A stretch of 42,765 nt of DNA from Candidatus Poseidonia sp. GTDB taxonomy: Archaea > Thermoplasmatota > Poseidoniia > Poseidoniales > Poseidoniaceae. The translations under genes and the position numbers were made by a program. Location of the stretch: assembly GCA_030741355.1 (NCBI GenBank), contig JASLVM010000013.1, positions 1-42,765 on the forward strand, read 5' to 3'. Under the pieces are notes generated by a model. The model saw only the letters and a list, made by a program, of their open reading frames with translations. It had not been told where the DNA came from and did no database searches. This document shows positions 33,096 through 42,243 of this stretch, piece by piece (positions within the stretch are counted from its first letter, which is position 1; every line of letters begins with the position of its first letter).

Positions 33096-34102
33096 GCAGC
33101 TCCACCTCCCAAGGATTCAGGGGCATCAACTCGTCGTGCTTCAACGGGTGATTTGAGCAGGTCGTCGCTTGATTTTACGCTGTAGCCGAGGTTGTCCATG
33201 ATGGCCAGGAAGAGGTCTTCCAACGAGGCTTCGTACTCGTGCATGCGCCTGATTTGAGCCCCGACGTCAGCGGCGGCCTGGAGGATACTGGAGGTGGTGT
33301 CTTCCACCGTGTGAGCGATTCGCATGACTCGACCTTCTCTCCTGACTTTGAATCCCTGATCGAGCAAACGTTGCTCCAGCGGGGTCGCTCCGCCCCAAAC
33401 ATGAATCTCAATTTCCCGGTCAATGGCCTTCAAATCCTCGATTTTTCCTTGAGCCGCCAGGGTCCCTTTGTGGAGGAGGATGATGTTTTCACAAACGCGT
33501 TCGACATCGTCCATCAAATGACTGGCCATCAATACAGAGCGGTTCGCACCGTGGACCATGGTGTTGAGCGTGGAAATCATGAATTCCCTCGCTTTCGTAT
33601 CGAGGCCGTTGGATGGTTCGTCGGCGATGAGCAAATCCGGGTCGTGGATGATGGCACAGGCCAGTTTTGTAGCCTGCTTCATGCCCGTTGAAAAACTCGC
33701 TATCTCTCGGTAACGTTGCTCGCCCATGCCAACAAATTGCAGTGCTTCATGGGCGCGGTTCATGGCCACCACAGGGTTCATCCCGAGCAGTTCCCCTGAA
33801 TACCGCACTTGATGAATGGCGTCCATGTCTGGGTTGAGCGCATCGTATTCTGGCATGTAACCGATGCGTTGCCGAATTTCCACGCCCTGATGGCGGATAT
33901 CATAACCAAGCACCGAGCCTTCACCGGAGGTCGCTTGAATCAATCCCAAAATGGTCTTGAGAAAAGTGGATTTTCCCGCCCCGTTTTGACCCAGCAGACC
34001 GGTGGCACCTCGGGGGATGTTGATGTTGAGATTATCAAGGGCGACGTGGGGGCCGTAAGCCTTGGTGAGCGCCGTGGTTTGGATGATTGGTTCATCCGCC
34101 AT
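33092..34102 (-). CDS. ABC transporter ATP-binding protein
   Basis: The product is 336 residues from the ATG at 34102, which has GAGAGG just upstream, rather than the ATG at 34114. It has Walker A GQNGAGKS, GYMPEYDAL, signature FSTGMKQATKL (unusual in having Ala-Thr where Gln/Arg-Arg is common), Walker B LLIADEPSNGLD and switch ASHLMDDVERV. A C-terminal extension (REIEIHVWGGATPLEQ...) and a helical tail follow. It is the first of two ATPases of the cluster and starts 66 bases after tgtA. Confidence 0.9.
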   Translation of the reverse strand: MADEPIIQTTALTKAYGPHVALDNLNINIPRGATGLLGQNGAGKSTFLKTILGLIQATSGEGSVLGYDIRHQGVEIRQRIGYMPEYDALNPDMDAIHQVRYSGELLGMNPVVAMNRAHEALQFVGMGEQRYREIASFSTGMKQATKLACAIIHDPDLLIADEPSNGLDTKAREFMISTLNTMVHGANRSVLMASHLMDDVERVCENIILLHKGTLAAQGKIEDLKAIDREIEIHVWGGATPLEQRLLDQGFKVRREGRVMRIAHTVEDTTSSILQAAADVGAQIRRMHEYEASLEDLFLAIMDNLGYSVKSSDDLLKSPVEARRVDAPESLGGGAA

Positions 34103-34168
34103 GGTCCTCTCCACCGATGGGTGATGGACGACGACCCATGAAGGCTTTTGTCCGATGCATGGTCGCGG

Positions 34169-36397
34169 TCAACCTTCGTAGCCGCCTCGTGTTTTCACAG
34201 CGATGCCCTTGGTAAAGGTCGCCATTTCGGTGGAAGTACACTGCGATACTCCATGACCCAAGAGACTCCCCTCTTCGTTGGTGATGATGCACGCCTCTCC
34301 CGGTGCCAGCCATGGATCGCATGCTTTGACAAAGCCATGGAACACGTTACGTCCCTTGCGGACGAAGGGTTCAGCGTCCTCGTTGACAACCACGAGAGCA
34401 GGTCCCTTGGAACCGTGGCCCCACCACTCGGTTCGGGGAAGCGAGGTGGGCAGTGGTTCAGTGCGTGCCTCCAACAAGGCATGGGCGCCCGCTGTCGCCA
34501 ACGAAAATCCTCCATCACGCAATCGTGGGCTGAACAGATGTGCACCGTCAGCGTTGTTGATGTTCTTCATCCGCCCCTCTCGATTGACCACAAAGGTCGC
34601 CCCTTTCATGACGTGCTCGGCCGAGGTGCGGTCGAGGTTGAGCATCACGCATTGTTTGTCCACGCCCTGTTCATGGCGAAGCGATGCACGCGCCTGCTCA
34701 CGCTGTTCGGTAGAAATTGGTTGGTGCACCTCGTGGCTCAAGCCCAGGGTTTCCAAAGCAGACGCCAAGCGTTGTTTCATGCCGTCTCCGTTGACATCCA
34801 CCGTCGCGAAGGGCTGGCTGTGGAGGCCAAGACGGGTGAGCTCTCTGCGAATCCAATCGTGCTCGGGTTGATGGCGAAGCACCCATGTTGGTGCATCAAG
34901 GTGGGCGAAGGGATTCAAATCTTCCAGCGAAACCGGCACAAGTCCCAACGGGGTCAATATCATTGGTTGAACTCCATCGTGTTGCGTTTTGAGCCATTCA
35001 AGAACATCGTTGATGCGCTCACGAAAAGGTCCCCGAATACCGTGGAAGACGACAACATGTTCGGTTTCTTGGCGTGGTTGCCACCGCAATTGGAGCGTTC
35101 GCCTCGCCTTTGCAATGTGAGGGCGTCCGAAGGTGTCATCTCCTCCCCACAACACACCACCGGTTCGTGGCGTCAACTGGCTCCAAACGACCCAATCCCA
35201 TGCGTCTTCCCACATCCCTTGGTCCCGGTCTCGGTCTCGTGCAGCGTCTCGGTCGGTGTAGAACCGATCTGGGCGAACGTTGCGTTCCATCGTCGGCGGC
35301 GTGGTAAGCCACAAGAAGGCCTCGCGGAGGGCAGGATGTTGATGGCTTCGTTGCTCGGCAAGTTGCCAAATCTTCCCATCGCGCACCGCTTGCTTGCACC
35401 TTGCGAGTTCGGCGAGCGTGACTTCGAGGTTGAAGTGAGCCAACAGTTCCTCTCGCTGCTTTGGCTTCATGCGCCGAACTTCTTCGGGGGTGATGTGGGC
35501 AACGCAGGGCATCAAGAGCGGCCAATGCACCAATTCATCGATACGCTCCGTACCCCACGGCGTCAGCAAGCGCCCGTCTCTGGCGAACAAGGCGTAAGCC
35601 GCTGAGTCGAACAGGTCGGCCCCCAAAGCGATGGACATTGGAAACAGCATGGGGTGGCCGCACCCAAACATGTGGACCGGTCGATTTGGAGGAAGCAAGG
35701 GCAGCGTGGCCATCATGATCTTCGCGTATTCTTTGTAGCGCTGTTGTTCCATGACGGGCACAATGCCGCCGATGGGGTGGACAGAAAACGGATGCTGGCC
35801 CATCAACTGGGCGGAGATGTGGCGCAGTTCTCTGAACACACCGCCTTGGACAGGCCCGTTGAGCATCGTGTTTTCAGCCGCTTTGAGGCTCTGCGCGGCT
35901 CTTGCTTCGGTTTCACGGACAGCGTGTTCGACCTCTGTGACGGTCATGTCGGGTCGTGAAAACACATCCAACATGGTCGCGATGTCAACGCCTATTGAGC
36001 GTTGAAAGGCGACGATTTCATCCACGCCCACTTCGACGTCCCCGTAAACATAGGACTGGAACGTTCCGGAATCGGTCATGATGACGCCGGGAAAGTCCAG
36101 AAGTTTGTGAACACCATCGGTTTGGGCAACCTTTCGAAGGTCGTCGTGTTTCCACATGATGTAGGAGTTCGTGATGAGGGCCTGAATGCCATACTTGTCC
36201 CACATCACACGCGGTTCAATCGTCCGAATGTTCGGGTTGACAACTGGAAGAAGTGCCGGCGTCTCCAATACGCCGTGTTGAGTGTGCAGGCGGCCTAAAC
36301 GGGCTCGGCCATCACGCTGAGTGATTTCGAATCGTCCGTGGTCTTGTTCACGACACGGAGTTGGGTCGTCCCGCCTGTCGGTCATCCAAGCGGTCAT
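34169..36397 (-). CDS. tgtA: Archaeosine tRNA-guanine transglycosylase (arcTGT) with PUA domain
   Basis: A 742-residue enzyme that exchanges guanine-15 of archaeal tRNA D-loops for preQ0, the first step to archaeosine. Catalytic features are VIMTDSGTFQSY (Asp109) and the nucleophile region LGADLFDSAAYALFARDG (Asp264). FGCGHPMLFPM and the helix following the Zn region (LAHFNLEVTLAELARCKQAV) also fit. The zinc site, normally CxCxxC plus His, reads MPCVAHIT, so two of three cysteines are missing while His321 stays. The C-terminal PUA domain (GRNVFHGFVKACDPWLAPGEA...) binds RNA. Length exceeds the usual 600 or so. The ATG at 36397 was kept; one at 36385 is possible. Confidence 0.92.
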   Translation of the reverse strand: MTAWMTDRRDDPTPCREQDHGRFEITQRDGRARLGRLHTQHGVLETPALLPVVNPNIRTIEPRVMWDKYGIQALITNSYIMWKHDDLRKVAQTDGVHKLLDFPGVIMTDSGTFQSYVYGDVEVGVDEIVAFQRSIGVDIATMLDVFSRPDMTVTEVEHAVRETEARAAQSLKAAENTMLNGPVQGGVFRELRHISAQLMGQHPFSVHPIGGIVPVMEQQRYKEYAKIMMATLPLLPPNRPVHMFGCGHPMLFPMSIALGADLFDSAAYALFARDGRLLTPWGTERIDELVHWPLLMPCVAHITPEEVRRMKPKQREELLAHFNLEVTLAELARCKQAVRDGKIWQLAEQRSHQHPALREAFLWLTTPPTMERNVRPDRFYTDRDAARDRDRDQGMWEDAWDWVVWSQLTPRTGGVLWGGDDTFGRPHIAKARRTLQLRWQPRQETEHVVVFHGIRGPFRERINDVLEWLKTQHDGVQPMILTPLGLVPVSLEDLNPFAHLDAPTWVLRHQPEHDWIRRELTRLGLHSQPFATVDVNGDGMKQRLASALETLGLSHEVHQPISTEQREQARASLRHEQGVDKQCVMLNLDRTSAEHVMKGATFVVNREGRMKNINNADGAHLFSPRLRDGGFSLATAGAHALLEARTEPLPTSLPRTEWWGHGSKGPALVVVNEDAEPFVRKGRNVFHGFVKACDPWLAPGEACIITNEEGSLLGHGVSQCTSTEMATFTKGIAVKTRGGYEG

Positions 36398-36438
36398 GCC
36401 ACGGCCTCATGTGTGTCTTTTTTCAAAGGCTCGGCGGA

Positions 36439-36918
36439 TTATTCGCTGCCTTCATCGGATGGAGGGTCAACAAATTCAACGGCACCGTGGGCGAGAATGA
36501 ATTCACGTCCGAGGTCGTCGAAGGTATCCAGCAAGGCAGATGAGAAACGAATGCGCTGAATTTCACCGTCTGCCTCAAGGTCGTTTTTGACCCCTTCGAG
36601 CGTGCCAGGGGCGGCACCGCAGGACAAACACGCTCCCGTCAAATCGAGAACGAGGTCAAGCCGGTTGTTCTCCTGTTCCAGCTGGGATACAGCGATGCCT
36701 CCGCCGTGACCGTCCAGCGCCGCTCGTACGGCCCCCAGACGAGAAAGCAAGGCTGGAATGAAGTGGTCGGATTCCAAAACATCGAAAAGCGACAAGTTTC
36801 GCAACCGCTCCTCCTCTTCCGGGTTCGTGGATTCGGCCACGCGACGTGCGGCCTCGGCGTCCATGGCTGCTTTGGCTTCAGCGGCGTATTTGGCCACCAA
36901 ATCGTCGTCCATGGTCAT
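36439..36918 (-). CDS. NifU-like domain protein (Fe-S scaffold/carrier)
   Basis: The product is about 159 residues from the ATG at 36918 (or 36912). The first 60 residues are Ala/Glu-rich and helical. The rest matches the NifU C-terminal domain: LDGHGGGIAVSQLE, then LDLTGACLSCGAAPGTLEGVKNDL, where Cys-Leu-Ser-Cys is the cluster-binding CxxC. Nfu-type proteins receive [4Fe-4S] or [2Fe-2S] clusters and pass them on. The gene diverges from sufC with about 130 bases between, matching the SUF role. No N-terminal NifU scaffold is present, so a carrier role is favoured. Confidence 0.8.
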   Translation of the reverse strand: MTMDDDLVAKYAAEAKAAMDAEAARRVAESTNPEEEERLRNLSLFDVLESDHFIPALLSRLGAVRAALDGHGGGIAVSQLEQENNRLDLVLDLTGACLSCGAAPGTLEGVKNDLEADGEIQRIRFSSALLDTFDDLGREFILAHGAVEFVDPPSDEGSE

Positions 36919-37014
36919 GGCTCGGGGTGTTGAATTTGAATCCTCGCATCCTCGCAAGAATCTCAGGGCATGGTTTCGGTTGTGAAACCGGTCAACGCCT
37001 GTGAACTACATCCA

Positions 37015-37023
37015 TTGATAAAG
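37015..37023 (+). promoter_or_regulatory. TATA-like box of the SUF operon
   Basis: TTGATAAAG is centred about 28 bases before the ATG at 37048, in the divergent spacer between the NifU-like gene and sufC. It fits a near-leaderless transcript. A second ATG (37054) is in frame, with CAGGG a few bases before it. Confidence 0.4.
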
Positions 37024-37047
37024 GAGTGATGAGACGCATATACAGGG

Positions 37048-37803
37048 ATGACCATGGGTGAAGAAATCCTGCGCATTGAGGACCTGCACGTGAGCGTTGA
37101 TGAAACGCCCATCCTCAACGGCATGAGTTTGACCATCAACCGTGGTGAAATTCACGTCATCATGGGTCGAAACGGGGCCGGAAAATCCACGCTTGCCAGC
37201 GTTATCATGGGCCATCCGGCTTACGAAATCACCAAGGGAAGCATCCACTACATGGGCGCCAACATCGAGGAGATGAGCGTCTTTGAGCGGGCCCGTGCTG
37301 GCATGTTCCTGTCCTTCCAGTATCCAGCCGTCATCCCGGGCGTTCAAGTCGGCACGTTTCTCAAGAAATCCGTTCAGTCGGTTCGTGATGAACCGCTGAA
37401 GGGTCGTGAATTCCGCAAGGAACTCAATGCGGCCATGAAAACACTCGAGATGCAGAAATCCGTCCTTTCACGGTACGTCAACGACGGATTCAGTGGCGGT
37501 GAAAAGAAACGTTTGGAGATGCTTCAAATGCTGTTGTTGCAACCCACCCTCGCCCTTCTCGATGAAACCGATTCAGGCCTTGACATCGATGCCCTCCGCA
37601 TCGTTGCAAAAGGCATCAACAGCGTTGCTCCCCAAGCGGGCAGCCTCATCATCACGCACTACCAGCGTCTTCTTGACCACGTCCAGCCGCACCACGTTCA
37701 CGTGATGATCGATGGCGTGATCGTCGAATCCGGTGGACCAGAGCTAGCGCTCAAATTGGAAGAGCAAGGCTACGAATGGCTTGAAGCCCCCAAGGAGGCC
37801 TGA
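37048..37803 (+). CDS. sufC: SUF system ATPase SufC
   Basis: A 251-residue ABC-type ATPase that drives the SufBCD Fe-S scaffold. It has Walker A GRNGAGKS, the SufC-typical [13 protein letters not shown], signature FSGGEKKR, Walker [13 protein letters not shown] and [10 protein letters not shown]. The DETDSGLD variant of Walker B/D-loop is a SufC hallmark. It is the first gene of a six-gene operon. The stop lies two bases before the ATG of sufB, which has AAGGAGG within sufC's end. Confidence 0.96.
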   Translation: MTMGEEILRIEDLHVSVDETPILNGMSLTINRGEIHVIMGRNGAGKSTLASVIMGHPAYEITKGSIHYMGANIEEMSVFERARAGMFLSFQYPAVIPGVQVGTFLKKSVQSVRDEPLKGREFRKELNAAMKTLEMQKSVLSRYVNDGFSGGEKKRLEMLQMLLLQPTLALLDETDSGLDIDALRIVAKGINSVAPQAGSLIITHYQRLLDHVQPHHVHVMIDGVIVESGGPELALKLEEQGYEWLEAPKEA

Positions 37804-37805
37804 AC

Positions 37806-39212
37806 ATGAGCGATGAAGCACGTGAGGCAGTGGGCGATTACAAATTCGGGTTTCACGACCCGGAAAACGCCACCATTCGATTTGACAAAGGCCTCTCTGA
37901 GCAGGTGGTCCGGGACATTTCTGCCCTCAAAGATGAACCCGAATGGATGACAGATATTCGTGTCAAAGCCTACCATCACTTCATGGAGCGCGAGATGCCA
38001 AACTGGGGGAATTGCGGCGAACTCAACAACATCGATTTCGACAACGTGACCTATTTCCTTCGCTCTTCTGACGCTACAGAGAAAGATTGGGACGATGTTC
38101 CAGACGACATCAAGAACACGTTTGACCGACTTGGAATCCCCGAAGCGGAGCAAAAGTGGTTGGGCGGAGTCACCGCTCAGTATGAATCCGAAGCGGTTTA
38201 CCACTCCATCCGTGAGGACCTCGAAGAACAGGGTGTCCTCTTCCTCGACATGGACAGCGGTCTCAAGGAGCATCCGGAAATCGTCAAGAAATACTTCGGT
38301 ACCGTGATTCCCTACAGCGACAACAAGTTCTCAGCGCTCAACACCGCAGTTTGGTCGGGTGGCTCGTTCATTTACGTCCCCAAAGGCGTCCATGTGGAGA
38401 TGCCCGTTCAGGCTTACTTCCGCATCAACGCCAAGAACATGGGTCAGTTTGAACGCACCCTCATCATCGCCGATGAAGGCAGCAGTATTCACTACGTAGA
38501 AGGCTGCACGGCCCCTACTTACTCCACCGATTCCTTGCACTCAGCCGTGGTTGAACTCATCGCCATGAAGGACGCCAAGATTCGGTATTCCACCATTCAA
38601 AACTGGTCGGCCAACGTTTACAACTTGGTCACCAAGCGAGGCGTGGCGCACGAAAACGCCACCGTGGAATGGGTCGACGGCAACATTGGCTCAAAATTGA
38701 CCATGAAGTACCCTGCCGTTTTGCTCAAGGGCGAAGGAGCGCATGCCGAGGTGATTTCCGTGGCCTATGCCGGTGCCGGTCAACATCAAGACGCCGGGGC
38801 CAAGGTGCACCACCTCGCTCCCAACACCACCTCAAGCATCCTTTCCAAATCGATTTCGAAAAACGGCGGACGTTCCTCCTATCGAGGCATGCTGCAAGTC
38901 ACGCCGAAGTCGCACGGTTGCCGCTCCAAGATTGTCTGCGATGCGCTGATGCTCGACAACGATTCGCGGTCAGACACCTACCCTACGATGGAAATCGGCA
39001 ATTCAACCGCTGATTTGGAGCACGAGGCCAGTGTTTCCAAGGTCTCGGGAGACCAACTCTTCTACCTCATGAGCCGAGGCTTCTCTGAAGAAGAGGCCAT
39101 GGGGCTCATTGTGAACGGGTTCTTTGAGCCCTTCACCCGTGAACTCCCGATGGAATATGCCGTGGAACTCAACAAGTTGCTCGAGTTGGAAATGGAGGGT
39201 TCCATCGGATGA
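37806..39212 (+). CDS. sufB: Fe-S cluster assembly protein SufB
   Basis: A 468-residue SufB, the scaffold subunit on which the cluster is built with SufC and SufD. Family blocks are [68 protein letters not shown], then the C-terminal [31 protein letters not shown] and [15 protein letters not shown]. The AAGGAGG at 37792-37798 supports the ATG. Its last bases overlap sufD by four (ATGA). Confidence 0.96.
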   Translation: MSDEAREAVGDYKFGFHDPENATIRFDKGLSEQVVRDISALKDEPEWMTDIRVKAYHHFMEREMPNWGNCGELNNIDFDNVTYFLRSSDATEKDWDDVPDDIKNTFDRLGIPEAEQKWLGGVTAQYESEAVYHSIREDLEEQGVLFLDMDSGLKEHPEIVKKYFGTVIPYSDNKFSALNTAVWSGGSFIYVPKGVHVEMPVQAYFRINAKNMGQFERTLIIADEGSSIHYVEGCTAPTYSTDSLHSAVVELIAMKDAKIRYSTIQNWSANVYNLVTKRGVAHENATVEWVDGNIGSKLTMKYPAVLLKGEGAHAEVISVAYAGAGQHQDAGAKVHHLAPNTTSSILSKSISKNGGRSSYRGMLQVTPKSHGCRSKIVCDALMLDNDSRSDTYPTMEIGNSTADLEHEASVSKVSGDQLFYLMSRGFSEEEAMGLIVNGFFEPFTRELPMEYAVELNKLLELEMEGSIG

Positions 39213-40249
39213 AGTATGCCGATATGGCCGTTCCCTCCCGTGCTCTTCATCTGTGGCGATACACTCCATGGGCGCGTATTCATCCGTCCAAGGTTGATGT
39301 TGTTCCCGAGGCAACCGGCGTTCGTTTCAACGTGGTTGAAGGCGGTGAACTGGTTGGCGGTGCGCCTCGCATCGTGAACGCTGAAGACATCGGCCGCGTC
39401 TTTCTGAGCGAATTGGGCGGTACCGCCACGACCTTCGAGACCAACGGGACCAGTGACGTGGTTCACTTGCGAGCCGTGGCTTCAGGACATGTTGCCGTTG
39501 GCCACTTGCATCTCTCGCTCAAGCACGATGTTGCCGTCATGCTCCACCTCTCTGGCGAAGCGGATTGGACCGGCCTCCACATCACCGGCGAGGTTGGGGC
39601 AAACGTTCGAGCAGGTTTTGGCCTTGTCAACGAACTCGCATCGAACGGTAAGTTCCTCCACTGCGAGGACTGGTCCATTGCTCGGGATGCCAACTTGGAA
39701 CTGGCCGGCCTATCGATCGGAGGCTTCCGCTGCAAGAGCGACATCCGAAGTCGCTTCACTGGAAGTGGAGCTGCTTTGACCCAAGCCATTTCCGTCCACG
39801 GTGTTGAACAGCGCCATGTCGACCACCACATCGAAATCCACCACGATGTACCGCATACTGATTCTTCGCTGAACATTCACGCCGCTTGTGATGACCAGAG
39901 CCATGCCATCGCCACCGGTCTCTTGACCATCGCCAGGCAAGCCAACCACTGCGATGCCGGTCAGGTGTTCAAGAACCTCCTTCTCTCAGAAAAAGCACGA
40001 GCGGAATCCATTCCCGAATTGGAAGTGCTCGCCGACGAAGTCTCAGCCGCCCACGGTGCGGCCAGTGCGCCGGTCGACCGCAACCAACTTCACTACTTGA
40101 TGAGCCGCGGTTTGGATGAAGAAACGGCGGTTGCGCTTCTCATTGAGGGCTTCATGCAGAGCGGTTTTTCAAGCCTTGAACACCAAGCCCTCGTGGACGA
40201 GATGCGAACCCGTCTTACCGTTCACTTGGAATGCGAATTGAAGAGGTGA
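39209..40249 (+). CDS. sufD: Fe-S cluster assembly protein SufD
   Basis: A 346-residue SufD, the SufB partner in the SufB-C2-D complex. The C-terminal beta-helix carries [15 protein letters not shown], then the shared SufB/D end [41 protein letters not shown]. The N-terminal 100 residues are divergent, as usual for SufD. Its ATG overlaps the sufB stop (ATGA), which keeps the two at matched levels. Confidence 0.93.
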   Translation: MKYADMAVPSRALHLWRYTPWARIHPSKVDVVPEATGVRFNVVEGGELVGGAPRIVNAEDIGRVFLSELGGTATTFETNGTSDVVHLRAVASGHVAVGHLHLSLKHDVAVMLHLSGEADWTGLHITGEVGANVRAGFGLVNELASNGKFLHCEDWSIARDANLELAGLSIGGFRCKSDIRSRFTGSGAALTQAISVHGVEQRHVDHHIEIHHDVPHTDSSLNIHAACDDQSHAIATGLLTIARQANHCDAGQVFKNLLLSEKARAESIPELEVLADEVSAAHGAASAPVDRNQLHYLMSRGLDEETAVALLIEGFMQSGFSSLEHQALVDEMRTRLTVHLECELKR

Positions 40250-40253
40250 ATAC

Positions 40254-41447
40254 GTGTCACTACGAGACCAGTTCCCCATCCTCCAACGCGAGGTCAACGG
40301 CCATCCACTCGTTTATCTCGACAACGCTGCAACCACGCAGAAACCTCAGATTGTCCTCGATGCGATGAACGATTACTACTCCCAATCCAACGCCAACGTT
40401 CACCGAGCCGTCCACACCCTGGCTGGAGAAGCGACCGAGGGGTACGAATCTTGCCGCCGTAAACTCAAGCAACGTTTCAATGCGGACAAGGTCATCATCA
40501 CCAGCGGCACCACCGAGGGCATCAACCTCGTCGCCCATGCATGGGGTCGGGCAAACTTGGCCAAGGGAGACGCCATCGTTTTGACCGAAATGGAACACCA
40601 TTCCGATATCGTTCCCTGGCAGATGCTGGCTGAAGAGCGAGGCGTTGAGTTGCGCTATGTGCCTGTCACCCAACACTTCACCCTCGACATGGAGGCCTTC
40701 CATCACGCCCTTGAGGGTGCAAAACTCGTCTGTGTGGTCCATACATCCAACGTCCTTGGCGTTCGAAATCCGCTCGAGGAGATCATTGCGGCTTCCCGTG
40801 AAGCAGGCGCCAAGGTTCTGATTGATGCTGCCCAGGGCGTTCCACATTCAACGGTTGATTTCGCCACCTTTGGGGCTGACTTCATGGCCTTCTCGGCGCA
40901 CAAAATGTGCGGGCCCACCGGTATTGGAGCGCTGCTGGTTCAACCCGCTGCCTTTGATGAGATGCAACCGTTCATGGGCGGAGGCGACATGATCGAGACC
41001 GTAACCGTTGAAGGTTCCACCTACCAAACCAACGAGCACAAGTTCGAGGCCGGAACCCCACGCATCGCTGAAGCCATCGGATGGACGGCAGCCCTTGACT
41101 GGATGGAATCGTTTGATTTGGACGCCGAACACGCTCGTTTGGTTAAGATTGCAGCATGGGTTGCAGGCGAACTTCGAGCCATGGGGATGACCGTTTACGG
41201 CCGCCACGAAGAACACGATGCTGCCGTCGTCTCTTTCCTTCATCCCACCATCAACAGCGAAGACATGGCTCACCTCCTGGATTCCCGTGGCTTCGCCGTG
41301 CGCACAGGCCACCACTGTGCCCAGCCACTTCTCAACCGTCTGGGCATCACCGGCACCGTTCGTGCATCGTTTTACGTTTACAACACCCGTGAAGAGGCAG
41401 AAGGGTTGGTACGAGAACTCAAAGAAATCACGGAGAAGTTCGCATGA
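40254..41447 (+). CDS. sufS: Cysteine desulfurase SufS
   Basis: A 397-residue group II PLP cysteine desulfurase that releases sulfur from cysteine as a persulfide. The Schiff-base Lys217 is in FSAHKMCGP, PLP binding involves Asp191 in LIDAAQG, and the persulfide Cys355 is in RTGHHCAQPLL. YLDNAATTQKP, SNANVHRAVHTL and LVCVVHTSNVLG complete the family picture. The start is a GTG at 40254 with GAGGTG upstream. It is followed by its activator SufE, overlapping by ATGA. Confidence 0.95.
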   Translation: MSLRDQFPILQREVNGHPLVYLDNAATTQKPQIVLDAMNDYYSQSNANVHRAVHTLAGEATEGYESCRRKLKQRFNADKVIITSGTTEGINLVAHAWGRANLAKGDAIVLTEMEHHSDIVPWQMLAEERGVELRYVPVTQHFTLDMEAFHHALEGAKLVCVVHTSNVLGVRNPLEEIIAASREAGAKVLIDAAQGVPHSTVDFATFGADFMAFSAHKMCGPTGIGALLVQPAAFDEMQPFMGGGDMIETVTVEGSTYQTNEHKFEAGTPRIAEAIGWTAALDWMESFDLDAEHARLVKIAAWVAGELRAMGMTVYGRHEEHDAAVVSFLHPTINSEDMAHLLDSRGFAVRTGHHCAQPLLNRLGITGTVRASFYVYNTREEAEGLVRELKEITEKFA

Positions 41448-41860
41448 CGTTCTATCCAGAAGCGCTCCAAGAACTGGTCGAGGAGTTCCAAGAAGTCGAA
41501 GACAAGCGTGAGCGGTTGGAGATGCTCTTTGAGCTCGCTGACGAAATCGTGGAGTTGCCTGCCAACGAATGGTCGGACGATACTCGCGTTCGAGGTTGTC
41601 AGTCGGAAGCCCACGTGCGCGTGGTCGTTGAAGACGGCTTGGTCCACGTTTTTGGTGCGGCTGACGCCAAGTTGGTGCAGGGTTTGATGGGCGTGTTGAG
41701 CATCGCCATTGAAGGATTGACGCCGGCTCAAGCCGTGCTGATTCCCGTTGACTTTGCCCAAGACATGGGTTTGACCAACACCTTGACACCAAGCCGTTCC
41801 AACGGTTTTCGAAACATGTACGACAAGGTCATGAACGAGATTCGTGCAAGCGTGGAGTGA
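41444..41860 (+). CDS. sufE: Sulfur acceptor SufE
   Basis: A 138-residue SufE that takes the persulfide from SufS Cys and delivers it to SufB. The acceptor Cys52 lies in TRVRGCQSEAHV, the conserved loop of the family. Helical N-terminus ELVEEFQEVEDKRERLEML and the C-terminal SRSNGFRNMYDKV fit SufE. SufE is typically bacterial, while many archaea lack it. It overlaps the sufS stop by ATGA. Confidence 0.93.
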   Translation: MTFYPEALQELVEEFQEVEDKRERLEMLFELADEIVELPANEWSDDTRVRGCQSEAHVRVVVEDGLVHVFGAADAKLVQGLMGVLSIAIEGLTPAQAVLIPVDFAQDMGLTNTLTPSRSNGFRNMYDKVMNEIRASVE

Positions 41861-41865
41861 GCCAC

Positions 41866-42183
41866 ATGACCACCAAAGAAGCCGTGATGGACAAGTTGGA
41901 CGACGTGGAAGACCCTGAGTTGGAACTCTCCATCGTGGAATTGGGCCTTGTGTACGATGTTCGCTTTGAGAACAAAGACGAGGGACTTCACGCTGAGGTT
42001 GACCTCACGCTGACTTCACCTGGCTGTCCTGCAGCCCCCGAAATCATGGCGGCCGCTCACCGTGCAGCATTGCAGACCGACGGTCTGTCCTCCGTCCACA
42101 TCAACCTCGTCTGGACGCCCCGCTGGGATCCGAAGGTCCACGCCAGCGAAGACGCTCGCATGGACATGGGCATCTGGGATTGA
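41866..42183 (+). CDS. sufT: SufT / MIP18 (DUF59) family Fe-S maturation protein
   Basis: The product is 105 residues from the ATG at 41866; a GTG at 41857 overlapping the sufE stop is the alternative. The DUF59 pattern is clear: DVEDPELELSIVELGLVYDV and LTSPGCPAAPEIM, with the conserved Cys near the centre. SufT/MIP18-type proteins help load Fe-S clusters into targets. It is the last gene of the SUF operon here. Confidence 0.9.
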   Translation: MTTKEAVMDKLDDVEDPELELSIVELGLVYDVRFENKDEGLHAEVDLTLTSPGCPAAPEIMAAAHRAALQTDGLSSVHINLVWTPRWDPKVHASEDARMDMGIWD

Positions 42184-42189
42184 AGCAAA

Positions 42190-42206
42190 ACGCCTCAAAC
42201 AGGCGT
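42190..42206. other. Short hairpin after the SUF operon
   Basis: ACGCCT (42190-42195) and AGGCGT (42201-42206) form a perfect 6-bp stem with a five-base loop, seven bases after the sufT stop. It could mark transcript ending or mRNA processing. No T-run follows, so it is not a canonical archaeal terminator. Confidence 0.3.
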
Positions 42207-42243
42207 GAACAATCTTGAAGGCGAACAGGGCAACCCTTCGTCC

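Noticed and set aside
34148-35605. 485-codon plus-strand open frame
   Set aside because: It lies antisense within tgtA, whose catalytic motifs and PUA domain are clear. The frame reads as unstructured sequence and is a by-product of codon bias.
36418-36423. T-run as a transcription terminator
   Set aside because: The run is on the plus strand while both flanking genes read on the minus strand, so it is an A-run for them.
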